Shown here: piece by piece, positions 24,871 through 33,503 of the stretch
How the letters are laid out: every line of letters begins with the position of its first letter
Numbering within the stretch: position 1 is the first letter of the stretch
NCBI RefSeq assembly: GCF_001891085.1
Contig: NZ_JXUP01000001.1
Location: 124,001 to 188,000, forward strand
DNA: 64,000 nt
Reading direction: 5' to 3'
From: Campylobacter concisus
GTDB lineage: Bacteria; Campylobacterota; Campylobacteria; Campylobacterales; Campylobacteraceae
Made by a program: the position numbers and the translations under genes
The notes under the pieces: generated by a model
Database searches by the model: none
What the model was told of the DNA's origin: nothing
The model's input: only the letters and a program-made list of their open reading frames with translations

Positions 24871-27212
24871 AACTCTCTCCTACAAAGTATGGCATACTCG
24901 CAAAATTTACAAGCTCCGCTCTTTCTTTCAAAATTTATCTTAGTGTTATTTATGCTCTTTAGATTTTCTATCTCGGCCTTTAGATCATCCACGCTTTTTT
25001 TTGAACTAATAAGCACAGGTTCATTCTTTAGAGCAAAGTAACCACTTTTTACCTCGCTACCATAAAGTGCTTCATAAAATGCAAGCTGAAGCGAGTTCGC
25101 ATTTGCATCACCAGTTTTATAATCAAGTATAAAAGGCTCTCCATCAGGGCTAGCATCGATCCTATCGATAATGCCTTTTATCTTTACATCACAAAAACTG
25201 CTCTCTATGTCTTTTTCACACTCAAGCACTCTAAAGCCAGCACTTAAACGTTCATTTTCAAACTCTGCATATTCTTTAAATTTCTGCGACCAAATCTCAA
25301 GCTCAAGCGAAGAAAAATCTTGCTTTACGAGTATTTCTTTAAAAATAGCCAAATCAAAGGTATTTTTTTGTCTATAAAAATCACTCGTGTAGTATTCATA
25401 AAGCGCCTTATGCACGCTATTTCCTTGCTTAGATCCTGGCTCAGTTGCTATTGCTTTTGCTCCTTTTATACCAGCTATCTTTGCGTAATAATACTTTCTT
25501 GGGCAAGTTAGAAATAAATTTAGTGTCGAAAATGATAGCGGTTTAGTGAAAAAATCATGCTCCAAAATGATCTCATCATCGCTTAAATTTAGGCTTGTAT
25601 TTCCTTTTAAAAATAATTTTAAATACGCCTCGTCACTAAATTTCTCATCTTTTATTGTTTTGAAATTTTTTAAAAATCTTGAAGGAATACTCTCTTCGTT
25701 TAAAACACAGCTTATGGCGACCTTTTTGGCATTGTTTATAAGACTTTCATAGTAAAATCTCTGCAAATTTTCACGCTCAAGGTAGCTTATAAGTCCTGCT
25801 TTTTGCCTCACTTTCGAGTTTAAAAACATCTCATTTGTGCTTCTTGCTGGGATGAAGTTATCATTAAAATCAACTATGATCACGCCATCAAATTTCATTC
25901 CACGGCTCTCTAGCATGCCCATGACACTGATCTTTCCGCCGCCCACATCATCGATACTAAGGCGCGAGATATTTAGCAAGAAAATTTCACTTAACTGCTT
26001 TAAGCTAAAGCTAAAATACCTGCATAAATTCTCCATCCTAAAAAGCTCAAGCGCAAGCTTTTCTTCGCATATTGGCTCACTTTCAAGCACCAAAAGCTCG
26101 TCTATTAGCTCTTTAAATTTAGCAAAGTCACAAAGATCAAAGTAGCTTGATTTAAATTTATTAAAAAGCTCTTCACTTACGCTAAGCGTGTTCAAGATAA
26201 AGCCAAGCTCCTCGTAGCTCTCACACTTATTTTGATCAAAAATCGGCCTTACCTCTTCGTTTATCGCTCTTGTAATGTAAAAAAGCGTCTCATAAAATTT
26301 TGTATTTTTAAAGCTCTCACCCATAGCGTAGTTAAAAATTTTATCTCTATCATGTAGCCTTAAAATTTCACTAAAACTCTCATCTGGTAATATGACAGCG
26401 ATATTTTCAGGCTTTATTCCATCACGCACAAACTCGCTCGCCTTTGCCATAGCGTAGGCACATTGCAGGCTTCTAGTCGCAAATCGCTTTTCTAAAACTG
26501 GCTCAAATTTTTTGATATTTTCTAGGCAAACTAGCTCATTTGTCTTTAAATTTAGCTCATATTTTTTGTAATTTTCAATCTCGCTAATAGCTGAAATTTG
26601 CTTTATTTTATTGATTAGCTTTGTGTTGAAAACACTGGTTTGAAAGATAATTTTTAGCGTAGTTAGCTTTGAGATTTTCTCTAAAATTTCCCACTCAAAC
26701 TCGCTTAAAATTCCATCTATGTGCAGTAAAATTTCACTAAAGCTTTTGATGTAAGCTTCATTTACGTTATAAATTTTTGGCAAGGTTATATCATCATAGA
26801 GATTTTCTCTATCAAGCAAGCTCTCATACTCTTTTAAAACCGCTTCAAGTATGTCTAAATGTTCCTCAAAGTCAGCGTAAATATCGTTAAATTTAATCTC
26901 AGCAATACTCTTTTTACTAATAGATAGCTCTTTAAAAAATGAAAAAAGATAGTCATTATTTTTCAAAAATTCAAAAAACTCAGTTGGAATTTTAAGAACC
27001 GAGTTTGCCTTTTTGACACTAGCACAGGCTCTATTCATAAGCACTAAAGCATAGGTGCTATCAATCTCAAACCTACCATCTACATAAACTATCTTTTTAT
27101 AAAACTCGGCAATGCTTAGGCTTTTTGGGATTAGCTCATCATTAAAACTTGCATTAAATTCACGAATCTTACGCGAGTTCGTAAAGACAAAAAGTTGATT
27201 TAGGTTATGCAT
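24867..27212 (-). CDS. addB: AddB-like nuclease subunit
   Basis: A 781-residue partner of AddA. The N-terminal half has a helicase-like fold but no Walker A (it opens FVFTNSRKIREFN), so it is probably an inactive helicase used for site reading. The C-terminal nuclease has FILDYKTGDANANSLQLAFY near residue 695. Four cysteines suit the Fe-S clamp of AddB: one in LTCPRKYYYAK upstream of the nuclease core and three in CKFCEYAILC at about 768-777. It is first in the addBA operon. The gene is A/T-rich and typical of the window. Confidence 0.9.
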   Translation of the reverse strand: MHNLNQLFVFTNSRKIREFNASFNDELIPKSLSIAEFYKKIVYVDGRFEIDSTYALVLMNRACASVKKANSVLKIPTEFFEFLKNNDYLFSFFKELSISKKSIAEIKFNDIYADFEEHLDILEAVLKEYESLLDRENLYDDITLPKIYNVNEAYIKSFSEILLHIDGILSEFEWEILEKISKLTTLKIIFQTSVFNTKLINKIKQISAISEIENYKKYELNLKTNELVCLENIKKFEPVLEKRFATRSLQCAYAMAKASEFVRDGIKPENIAVILPDESFSEILRLHDRDKIFNYAMGESFKNTKFYETLFYITRAINEEVRPIFDQNKCESYEELGFILNTLSVSEELFNKFKSSYFDLCDFAKFKELIDELLVLESEPICEEKLALELFRMENLCRYFSFSLKQLSEIFLLNISRLSIDDVGGGKISVMGMLESRGMKFDGVIIVDFNDNFIPARSTNEMFLNSKVRQKAGLISYLERENLQRFYYESLINNAKKVAISCVLNEESIPSRFLKNFKTIKDEKFSDEAYLKLFLKGNTSLNLSDDEIILEHDFFTKPLSFSTLNLFLTCPRKYYYAKIAGIKGAKAIATEPGSKQGNSVHKALYEYYTSDFYRQKNTFDLAIFKEILVKQDFSSLELEIWSQKFKEYAEFENERLSAGFRVLECEKDIESSFCDVKIKGIIDRIDASPDGEPFILDYKTGDANANSLQLAFYEALYGSEVKSGYFALKNEPVLISSKKSVDDLKAEIENLKSINNTKINFERKSGACKFCEYAILCRREL

Positions 27213-27362
27213 TTTTCTCTCTTAAATTTTTAAGCAATGATAGCTAATTGCTTATAAAAGAGCGCTTTTTACGCTTAGCCAAAGCTTTAAATTTTTATCT
27301 AAATACATTAAAATTTTAAGCCTTAAAGAACCAAAAGCTACAATCACAAAAAAGGAGCAAAA

Positions 27363-27950
27363 ATGCATAAAGAGTTAAACAGACAAGGTTTTTACTACGG
27401 CTTTCCGGTTTTGCTGGCTACCACAAAAGATAAAAATGCAAACGATGATATCACGGTGCTTTCATCTTCTTGGACGTTAGGAAATACAGTAGTGCTTGGC
27501 ATAGGCATTGAAAATCAAGGCTTTAAAAATATCAAAAATGGTTCAGATATCACGCTAAATTTATGTGATGAAAGCCTGCTAGAAGCTGTGCAAAAAATGG
27601 AAAAACTAACTGGCGATAGTAACGTGCCAGAAGAAAAAAAGAATCTTGGCTACACCTACGAGCACGATAAATTTAAGGTGGCAAATCTCAGCAAAGAGCC
27701 TGGCATAAATGCAAAAACCGTCAGGATAAAAGAGTGCAAGATACAGATAGAAACGGTTGTAGAAAAGATAGAGTTAAAAGAGTGGTTTAGCATCGTTACT
27801 TGCAAGGTTACAGGCATTTTTGTAGATGAAAATTTACTAAAAGATGAAAAGATAGATACGCAAAAATGGCATCCACTAATCTATAAATTTAAAGAATATG
27901 TCGGCACTTGCGAGCGTTTGGGATTAAATTTTGGATTTAAAGAGATTTGA
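27363..27950 (+). CDS. Flavin reductase family protein (flavoredoxin-like)
   Basis: A 195-residue FMN-binding split-barrel protein. FYYGFPVLLATTKD opens the barrel, LSSSWTLGNTVVLGI forms the FMN region, and GSDITLNLCDESLLEAV matches the family fold. Members transfer electrons or reduce flavin with NAD(P)H; the partner is unknown. AAAAAAGGAGC lies just before the ATG. It is a single gene, divergent from addB and convergent with the cbb3 accessory genes. Confidence 0.82.
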   Translation: MHKELNRQGFYYGFPVLLATTKDKNANDDITVLSSSWTLGNTVVLGIGIENQGFKNIKNGSDITLNLCDESLLEAVQKMEKLTGDSNVPEEKKNLGYTYEHDKFKVANLSKEPGINAKTVRIKECKIQIETVVEKIELKEWFSIVTCKVTGIFVDENLLKDEKIDTQKWHPLIYKFKEYVGTCERLGLNFGFKEI

Positions 27951-28073
27951 TTTATAGCTTTATTTGATAAAAACTTAGCAACTTGGTTTTAGATTTAGCC
28001 AAAAAGATTAGTTTGTTAAAATTTAAACTCGGCTTTGAGATCTTTCTTAGATACCAAAGCTGCAATTTTAAGA

Positions 28074-28544
28074 TCATTTTGTGACATTAAGGTCAAATTT
28101 ATAATACCTTGTATCATTAGTGTCACTTAGCCTTAAAAGTAGCTGCCACCTGCCTTCTTGTAGACTTGTTCCTTCGCTTACTAGATCATTTTCTTGCCAT
28201 GAAGCTCTTAAAATTTTATTTTCTTTATTTGTCTGTGGGCGGGTAAGTAAAATTTCATATTTTAAAGCTGAAATTTCTCCTTTTTTAGGAGTTAGATGAA
28301 ATTTAAACTTAGCATTTAGGGCATTAAAATTTGGCTCAAATTTTAGATCAAATTTCTCATCAAAGCGTTTTTCACTCTCTTTGATAAAGGTTATGTTTTC
28401 ATCGACATTTTGGTAGCTTTGCATATAAGAGCTATCCATTTCGACTGGATGTTTTAGCGCTATGATGATCGTTACTGCGCAAGCGATAATGATAGCAATG
28501 AAGCTAAGTACGATAGCATAAGGCCAAAAGGTTTTTTTATCCAT
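28074..28544 (-). CDS. FixH-like cbb3 oxidase accessory membrane protein
   Basis: A 156-residue protein with one N-terminal span (about residues 8-30) and a periplasmic domain. HPVEMDSSYMQSYQNVDENI after the span and the immunoglobulin-like WQLLLRLSDTNDTRYYKFDL at the end resemble FixH/CcoH proteins, which help assemble cbb3 oxidase. It is the last gene of the run that starts at ccoN and overlaps the previous gene by eight bases. The assignment rests on place and on weak sequence likeness. Confidence 0.6.
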   Translation of the reverse strand: MDKKTFWPYAIVLSFIAIIIACAVTIIIALKHPVEMDSSYMQSYQNVDENITFIKESEKRFDEKFDLKFEPNFNALNAKFKFHLTPKKGEISALKYEILLTRPQTNKENKILRASWQENDLVSEGTSLQEGRWQLLLRLSDTNDTRYYKFDLNVTK

Positions 28545-29106
28545 TTTTTACCTTTTTACAAAAGACAACAATTACAAAAAATGCAACCAAACCATAGATG
28601 AAAAATCTTAAAAAATTTAACGTAGTTTTGTTTGAATTTCCAACACTACTTTCAAGCTGAAAATTTAAGCTAGATGCGATTTGCTCGGCAATATCAGCGT
28701 AGCCATTTAACATAGCGGCATTATAGATATCTTTGCCATTTTTAGAAACTAAAATAGGAATTATCGTCCCTGATTCTGGATTTACACTTAAAATTTGTTC
28801 TTTATTAAAAAGCTTTGAAGTATTAGCATCGGCAAAAATTTCTACTTTCTTTTTATCCTTTATAAGTAGCAAAAAAACATAAGGCGAGCTAAGGTTTTGC
28901 TCTTTAAAAAGAGCTTCTAGCTCGCCATCTTTATATATGCCAACTACTAAATTTATACCGCTTTTTGCATAAAGCTCACTGCCGATCTCATTTAGCTTTA
29001 CACTTACTTTTTGGCTTAGAATTTCATCATTATTTATCACAAAATTTGCTCCCAAAGCCAAACTTTGTGAGAGCAAAAATATAAAAATGAGTATAAATTT
29101 TCTCAC
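28537..29106 (-). CDS. TPM-domain-like membrane-anchored protein in the cbb3 gene group
   Basis: About 189 residues: a signal or anchor (RKFILIFIFLLSQSLALG), a domain resembling TPM/YgcG (SGINLVVGIYKDGEL, YVFLLLIKDKKKVEIFAD, AAMLNGYADIAEQIA), and a C-terminal span (about 160-183) ending in basic residues. TPM proteins occur with photosystem or respiratory assembly, but this one is not characterised. I prefer the GTG start at 29106, two bases after the small gene stop at 29109; the longer frame to 29154 would overlap that gene and bury the signal peptide. Confidence 0.6.
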   Translation of the reverse strand: MRKFILIFIFLLSQSLALGANFVINNDEILSQKVSVKLNEIGSELYAKSGINLVVGIYKDGELEALFKEQNLSSPYVFLLLIKDKKKVEIFADANTSKLFNKEQILSVNPESGTIIPILVSKNGKDIYNAAMLNGYADIAEQIASSLNFQLESSVGNSNKTTLNFLRFFIYGLVAFFVIVVFCKKVKNG

Positions 29107-29108
29107 AC

Positions 29109-29210
29109 CTAGCCTACAAAAAGGTGGTTTGATGTAAGCACTGACCATGCACAAATAGCTCCTGCAACAACTATCAGCAAGATTATGGCTTTTTCTATTA
29201 TGCCTAGCAT
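29109..29210 (-). CDS. Small single-span membrane protein, 33 residues
   Basis: A tiny frame: ATG at 29210-29208, stop TAG at 29111-29109. AGGAG lies five bases before the ATG, and the product is one hydrophobic helix (GIIEKAIILLIVVAGAICAW) with a short polar tail. It fits exactly between the DUF4006 gene (two bases upstream) and the TPM-like gene (two bases downstream). Small single-span subunits are common in cbb3 oxidases. No homologue is known to me. Confidence 0.65.
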   Translation of the reverse strand: MLGIIEKAIILLIVVAGAICAWSVLTSNHLFVG

Positions 29211-29212
29211 CG

Positions 29213-29425
29213 CTACTCCTTTATAATGACGTGTTTAGCGTTATCAACGCTCTTCATCTCAATGCTACTTGCATCTTTTAATGAGTAAGGTTTGGTTGCT
29301 ACATCTTTTTGCAAGCCAATACCAATATAAGTAAGTACGCCAAGGATAGATAGCAAAAGCAAAACTGCCACCAAATAACCGCTAATACCATTTAAAGCAA
29401 AGATATTTCTATTTTTATTTTCCAT
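29213..29425 (-). CDS. DUF4006 small membrane protein
   Basis: 70 residues with one span (GYLVAVLLLLSILGVLTYIGI) and a short periplasmic tail. NKNRNIFALNGISGYL followed by the span is the DUF4006 pattern found after ccoP in epsilonproteobacteria. It overlaps the ccoP stop by one base, so it is part of the oxidase operon; its role, presumably in assembly or stability, is unknown. Confidence 0.82.
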   Translation of the reverse strand: MENKNRNIFALNGISGYLVAVLLLLSILGVLTYIGIGLQKDVATKPYSLKDASSIEMKSVDNAKHVIIKE

Positions 29426-30288
29426 TATTCGCCCTTTGATAGCGATATGACATATTCGCCAACTGCTTTTTGTTGTATCTCGTTTAATCTGCCATCATTA
29501 AATTTAGGCATAACACCGATGTTGCCGTTTTTACCACGATTTAGTACATCTACGATGAACTCACTTGAACCATATTTACTAAGGTCAGCCGACATACCAT
29601 CCATGCCTTTACCATCATCTCCGTGACAAGCTGCACAAGCTGCGTAAAGCTCTTTTCCCATGGCTACTAAATTTTCATTTTTTGTACTTTTTATAGCACT
29701 TATCTCTTTTGCTACATAAGCTGCAATAGCCTTTGCTCCATCAGCATCAGCTAGCCCTGCTGGCATCTCACCCATAGGATAATCAAGTCCCTTTGAGCCA
29801 TTTAGTATCGTATCAACTATTCCTTGTTCACTACCCCAAATTTGTAAATTTGCAGCTTTGCCACCAATGCCATCGCCTGTGATGCCATGACATGCTGAGC
29901 ATTGCACCAAAAATACGCTCTCTCCCATAGCGTGAAGCGTTTCTTTGCTTGGGTTTGCATACTCTTTTTCAAATTTAGCGTTTGCCTCTTTTACCTCTTT
30001 ATTATATTCACCGATTTGTGAATAAGAATTTAGTGGATAACCAAGTAAGTAATACCAGATCGCCCAAACAAGAGTTAGTAAAAAAACTACCGCCCAACCA
30101 AATGGAACTGGATTTTTATACTCGCCTATTCCGTCCCAGTTATGCTCGCTAAGCTCTACACTTTCATCTTTTTTAACTTTCATTTGACCAACATACTTGC
30201 CAGCTACAACGACAGTTAGTACGATAATTAAGATGGCACCTATTAACGCAAGTAAATTTATATTATCTTCTAAATTTAGCCATTGCAT
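29425..30288 (-). CDS. ccoP: cbb3 cytochrome c oxidase, dihaem subunit CcoP
   Basis: A 287-residue membrane-anchored dihaem cytochrome c. Two spans lie near residues 10-30 and 62-83, followed by two c-type domains with haem sites CSACH (130-134) and CAACH (218-222) and Met ligands in GEMPAG and VMPKF. It passes electrons from cytochrome c towards CcoO and the catalytic CcoN. It overlaps the ccoQ gene by 13 bases. Confidence 0.97.
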   Translation of the reverse strand: MQWLNLEDNINLLALIGAILIIVLTVVVAGKYVGQMKVKKDESVELSEHNWDGIGEYKNPVPFGWAVVFLLTLVWAIWYYLLGYPLNSYSQIGEYNKEVKEANAKFEKEYANPSKETLHAMGESVFLVQCSACHGITGDGIGGKAANLQIWGSEQGIVDTILNGSKGLDYPMGEMPAGLADADGAKAIAAYVAKEISAIKSTKNENLVAMGKELYAACAACHGDDGKGMDGMSADLSKYGSSEFIVDVLNRGKNGNIGVMPKFNDGRLNEIQQKAVGEYVISLSKGE

Positions 30289-30485
30289 ACGCTCTCCTTT
30301 GTAGCCTTTTGCTCTAAAATTTTACTACCGATCTCATCATCTAGGGCTAATCTTGAATACTTCTCATAATTTCTTCTACCTTGCTTTTCACTTTTGTAAA
30401 GATGAAAAAAATAAGCATACAAGGTGATGGCTAAAAATGCTGTCAAAATAAAATAGCCATAAGCTTGAAGTTCTCTAATATCCAT
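30276..30485 (-). CDS. ccoQ: cbb3 oxidase small subunit CcoQ
   Basis: 69 residues with one span (YFILTAFLAITLYAYFFHLY) and a charged cytoplasmic tail. Its place between ccoO and ccoP defines it. CcoQ helps to stabilise the oxidase. Confidence 0.88.
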   Translation of the reverse strand: MDIRELQAYGYFILTAFLAITLYAYFFHLYKSEKQGRRNYEKYSRLALDDEIGSKILEQKATKESVCNG

Positions 30486-30494
30486 TACTAACTC

Positions 30495-31160
30495 CTATTG
30501 TAGGCTATTTAGATAGGCGATAAGTGCCACGATCTGGCGGATTTCACCTTTCGCAAAGGCACTTTTTACTTGCTCATCTTTCATACTTTCAACGATACTT
30601 GCAGCCTGCTCTTTCACGTTAGCATTTGCTTGCTCAAAAGTGCCAAGAGCTGGCATATCTTTCTCATCATAAGGTGTGTTAAAAACCTTTTTAACAGTTA
30701 GTGCTTCAGCGTAAGCAGTCTCTATATCAGCATTTTTCTTAAATAAAAATGGATATGCTGGCATGATCGAGCCTGGCACAACAGAGGCTGGGTTTAACAT
30801 ATGATTTTCATGCCAATCTGTCGTTCTATAATTACCCACACGCATAAGATCTGGGCCAGTTCTTTTTGAACCCCAAAGATGCGGACGATCATAAGCAAAT
30901 TCGCCGCTTAACGAGTACATGCCGTATCTATCAGTCTCTGCTTTAAACGGACGTATCATCTGTGAGTGACAAGTATTGCAACCATTTTGTATATATATAT
31001 TTTTTCCAGCAAGCTCTAAAACTGTATAAGGTTTTGTACCCTCAAGTGGTCTAGCTCTATTTGCAAAGTCAGGTAAAATTTCTACCACGCCAGCATAAGC
31101 TATGACGATAAAGACGCAAACTGCAAAAAAGAATGGATTTTTTTCTAACCAAGCAAACAT
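30495..31160 (-). CDS. ccoO: cbb3 oxidase monohaem subunit CcoO
   Basis: 221 residues: an N-terminal anchor (FFFAVCVFIVIAYAGVVEI) and a single haem c site CNTCH at 61-65 in the conserved YIQNGCNTCHSQMIRPF. The ATG at 31160 shares one base with the ccoN stop (TGATG) and has GGAGG seven bases before it, which decides against the GTG three bases earlier. PGSIMPAYPFLF includes the likely Met ligand. Confidence 0.97.
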   Translation of the reverse strand: MFAWLEKNPFFFAVCVFIVIAYAGVVEILPDFANRARPLEGTKPYTVLELAGKNIYIQNGCNTCHSQMIRPFKAETDRYGMYSLSGEFAYDRPHLWGSKRTGPDLMRVGNYRTTDWHENHMLNPASVVPGSIMPAYPFLFKKNADIETAYAEALTVKKVFNTPYDEKDMPALGTFEQANANVKEQAASIVESMKDEQVKSAFAKGEIRQIVALIAYLNSLQ

Positions 31161-32647
31161 CACATCACCTCCGCATTGGCTTTAGTACCGCCCATAGGCG
31201 TTGCACTTTTTGGCTCTGCCAAAATAGCTTTAGCAGAAGTTGATTTGTAGATATTGTAAGCAAACATCAAAAAGCCAATCAAATATAAAAGTCCACCAAT
31301 AGCTCTAATATAATAATAAGGTATAAGCACCACAACAGTATCAATAAATGAGTAGAGTAAATTTCCATAGCTGTCAGTCGCTCTCCACATCATACCTTGC
31401 GTAATACCAGCAATCCACATAGAAGCAAAGTATAAAACGATACCTGTTGTTTGTATCCAAAATTGAGCTTCCATTAAGGATTTTGAATAAATTTCGCGTT
31501 TAAAGACACGTGGCGTCATATGATAAAGTGCCGCCATAGTCATAAAACCAACCCAGCCAAGTGCGCCATCATGTACGTGTCCTGGCACCCAGTCAGTATA
31601 GTGAGCTAGTGCATTTACAGATTTGATAGCCAAGATAGGGCCTTCAAGAGTTGAAAACATATAAAAAGTTGAAGCTAGGATCATAAATTTAATAAGCGGG
31701 CTCTCGCGAAGTTGTGTCCATTCGCCTTTCATTGTAAGAAGCATATTAATAGCTGAACCCCAAGAAGGCAAAATCAAAACAATAGAAAAAACCGAACCCA
31801 TAGTCTGCATCCAATCAGGCACAGCAGTATATATTAGGTGGTGACCGCCAGCCCAAAGATATATAAACATAAGGCCCCAGAATGAAAATAACGAAAGCTT
31901 ATAAGAAAATATTGGCTGTCCGCTCTCTTTTGGCAAGAAGTAATAAATTTGGGCGATGATCGCTACTGTAAATACAAACGCAACTGCGTTGTGACCGTAC
32001 CACCACTGAACCAAAGCATCATTTGAGCCAGCATACATCGAAACTGAGTGCAGCCATGAACCATATCCACTAACTAGTCTTGTTGGAATTTCCATGTTAT
32101 TAAATAGATAAAGCATGGCAACACCAAGAAACGTAGCAATGTAATACCAAACCGAGATGTAAAGTGTCTTCTCACGGCGTATACCAATAAGTCCAAATAT
32201 ACTTACGCCCCAAAGCACCCAGACTACTACTACAGCAATATCTAGTGGCCACTCAAGCTCGGCATACTCCTTAGATGTACTCTCGCCCATAAAAAGCGTC
32301 ACGACAGCTAGAATCATAACAAGTATATAAAGCCAAAAATGAAGCTTACCAATGAACATCAAAAACGGAGATTCGCTCATTGATACTTTTAGAACACGCT
32401 GTCCTATGTAATACCAAGTGGCAAATATACCAGAGAGCATAAAACCAAAAATGATACCGTTAGTATGAAGAGGACGCAATCTACCAAATGCCGAATACTC
32501 ACCAGCTATATAGTTTAGATCAGGACAGGCAAGCTGAAAAGCTACCAAAACACCAATAGCCATGCCAACAATACCAAAAAATATCGTGGAGAACATAAAG
32601 AGTTTTGCCACACTATAATCATAATGTAGCAACTGGGATGGTCGCAT
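31160..32647 (-). CDS. ccoN: cbb3 oxidase catalytic subunit CcoN
   Basis: A 495-residue, twelve-span haem-copper oxidase subunit holding haem b, haem b3 and CuB. It reduces oxygen to water and pumps protons at low oxygen. His-rich ligand stretches are present: RPLHTNGIIFGF, WWYGHNAVAFVF, WAGGHHLIYTAVPD and VPGHVHDGALGWVG. The tail after the last span (about 25 residues, AEPKSATPMGGTKANAEVM) is soluble. The start ATG at 32647 follows AGGAGG. The response regulator gene lies 92 bases upstream on the same strand. Confidence 0.97.
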   Translation of the reverse strand: MRPSQLLHYDYSVAKLFMFSTIFFGIVGMAIGVLVAFQLACPDLNYIAGEYSAFGRLRPLHTNGIIFGFMLSGIFATWYYIGQRVLKVSMSESPFLMFIGKLHFWLYILVMILAVVTLFMGESTSKEYAELEWPLDIAVVVVWVLWGVSIFGLIGIRREKTLYISVWYYIATFLGVAMLYLFNNMEIPTRLVSGYGSWLHSVSMYAGSNDALVQWWYGHNAVAFVFTVAIIAQIYYFLPKESGQPIFSYKLSLFSFWGLMFIYLWAGGHHLIYTAVPDWMQTMGSVFSIVLILPSWGSAINMLLTMKGEWTQLRESPLIKFMILASTFYMFSTLEGPILAIKSVNALAHYTDWVPGHVHDGALGWVGFMTMAALYHMTPRVFKREIYSKSLMEAQFWIQTTGIVLYFASMWIAGITQGMMWRATDSYGNLLYSFIDTVVVLIPYYYIRAIGGLLYLIGFLMFAYNIYKSTSAKAILAEPKSATPMGGTKANAEVM

Positions 32648-32702
32648 AAATTTTCCTCCTAGTTAAATTTATATTAATTTTTAGTTATTTTAGAGTAGAA
32701 AA

Positions 32703-32708
32703 ACTATA
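32703..32708 (-). promoter_or_regulatory. Possible minus-10 box of the ccoNOQP operon
   Basis: TATAGT on the minus strand, 55 bases before the ccoN start and downstream of a T-rich GTCTTTT stretch, is the best minus-10 candidate in the 92-base gap after the regulator gene. Confidence 0.4.
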
Positions 32709-32739
32709 AAAAGACTTAATTAATATAAATTATCTTTTA

Positions 32740-33423
32740 CTAGGAGAGTCTTCTATCTATTTTGTAACCAAGCCCAGGAACATTTTTTATAAAATTACTG
32801 CCAACTTTATCTCTAACACGTTTAACAAAGGTCCTAATAGCAGCTTCTGTTACGCTCTCGCCAACCCAAACAACATTTTTTATTTCATCGTGAAGTACAA
32901 GCGTACCAAGTCTTTTTATGAGTAAAGATATAAATGCAAGTTCTTTTTTTGTAAGAGAAATTTCAACACCATCTCTGATAAGCACACGTTTTATTTTATT
33001 AAAACTATATCCATTTGTAACCTGAATAATATTTGCTGTTTCTATCTTATTTTTAGCGACATTTTCTAACGTAACCAAAAAATCATCAAGATCAATCGGC
33101 TTTAAAACGTATTTATCAATACCAACATCTATCGCTTTTAGAAGTGTATCTTTTTCACTATTTGTGCTAAAAACTATAATAGGTGTATCTTTTGAAATTT
33201 CTTTAATGCTTTTAGCCATATCAAGGCCATTCATTATAGGCATAAAAACGTCTGTTATAACCATATTTGGATTATATTTTTTAAATTTCTTAAGTCCTTC
33301 ATCGCCATTTTGAGCAGTGATAACTTTTTCGAATTTATCTCGCATAACTTCTTGTACTATTTTTTTACCATCTCCCTCATTCTCAACGATAAGAACAGTT
33401 AGATTATTAAGAATCTTGCTCAT
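32740..33423 (-). CDS. OmpR/PhoB-type response regulator, apparently without a kinase gene
   Basis: 227 residues: receiver domain (about 1-125) and winged-helix DNA-binding domain (about 135-225, ending VRDKVGSNFIKNVPGLGYKI). The phospho-acceptor Asp58 (VITDVFMP), the switch Ser/Thr at 86-87 (FSTNS) and Lys108 (VLKPID) are present. The acidic pocket is altered: VENE at 13-16 has Asn15 where most receivers have Asp. In C. jejuni the equivalent gene (Cj1491c, as I recall) is followed by a sensor kinase gene; here the next gene upstream is the UreH-like gene, with only an 80-base gap. It may control ccoNOQP directly downstream. Confidence 0.88.
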   Translation of the reverse strand: MSKILNNLTVLIVENEGDGKKIVQEVMRDKFEKVITAQNGDEGLKKFKKYNPNMVITDVFMPIMNGLDMAKSIKEISKDTPIIVFSTNSEKDTLLKAIDVGIDKYVLKPIDLDDFLVTLENVAKNKIETANIIQVTNGYSFNKIKRVLIRDGVEISLTKKELAFISLLIKRLGTLVLHDEIKNVVWVGESVTEAAIRTFVKRVRDKVGSNFIKNVPGLGYKIDRRLS

Positions 33424-33503
33424 TTACTCTTCCTTTTTGGTTATATTTATCAAACATCATAAATTTTGACGTAATTAACAATTATCTCTCTTACTTCACT
33501 ATC

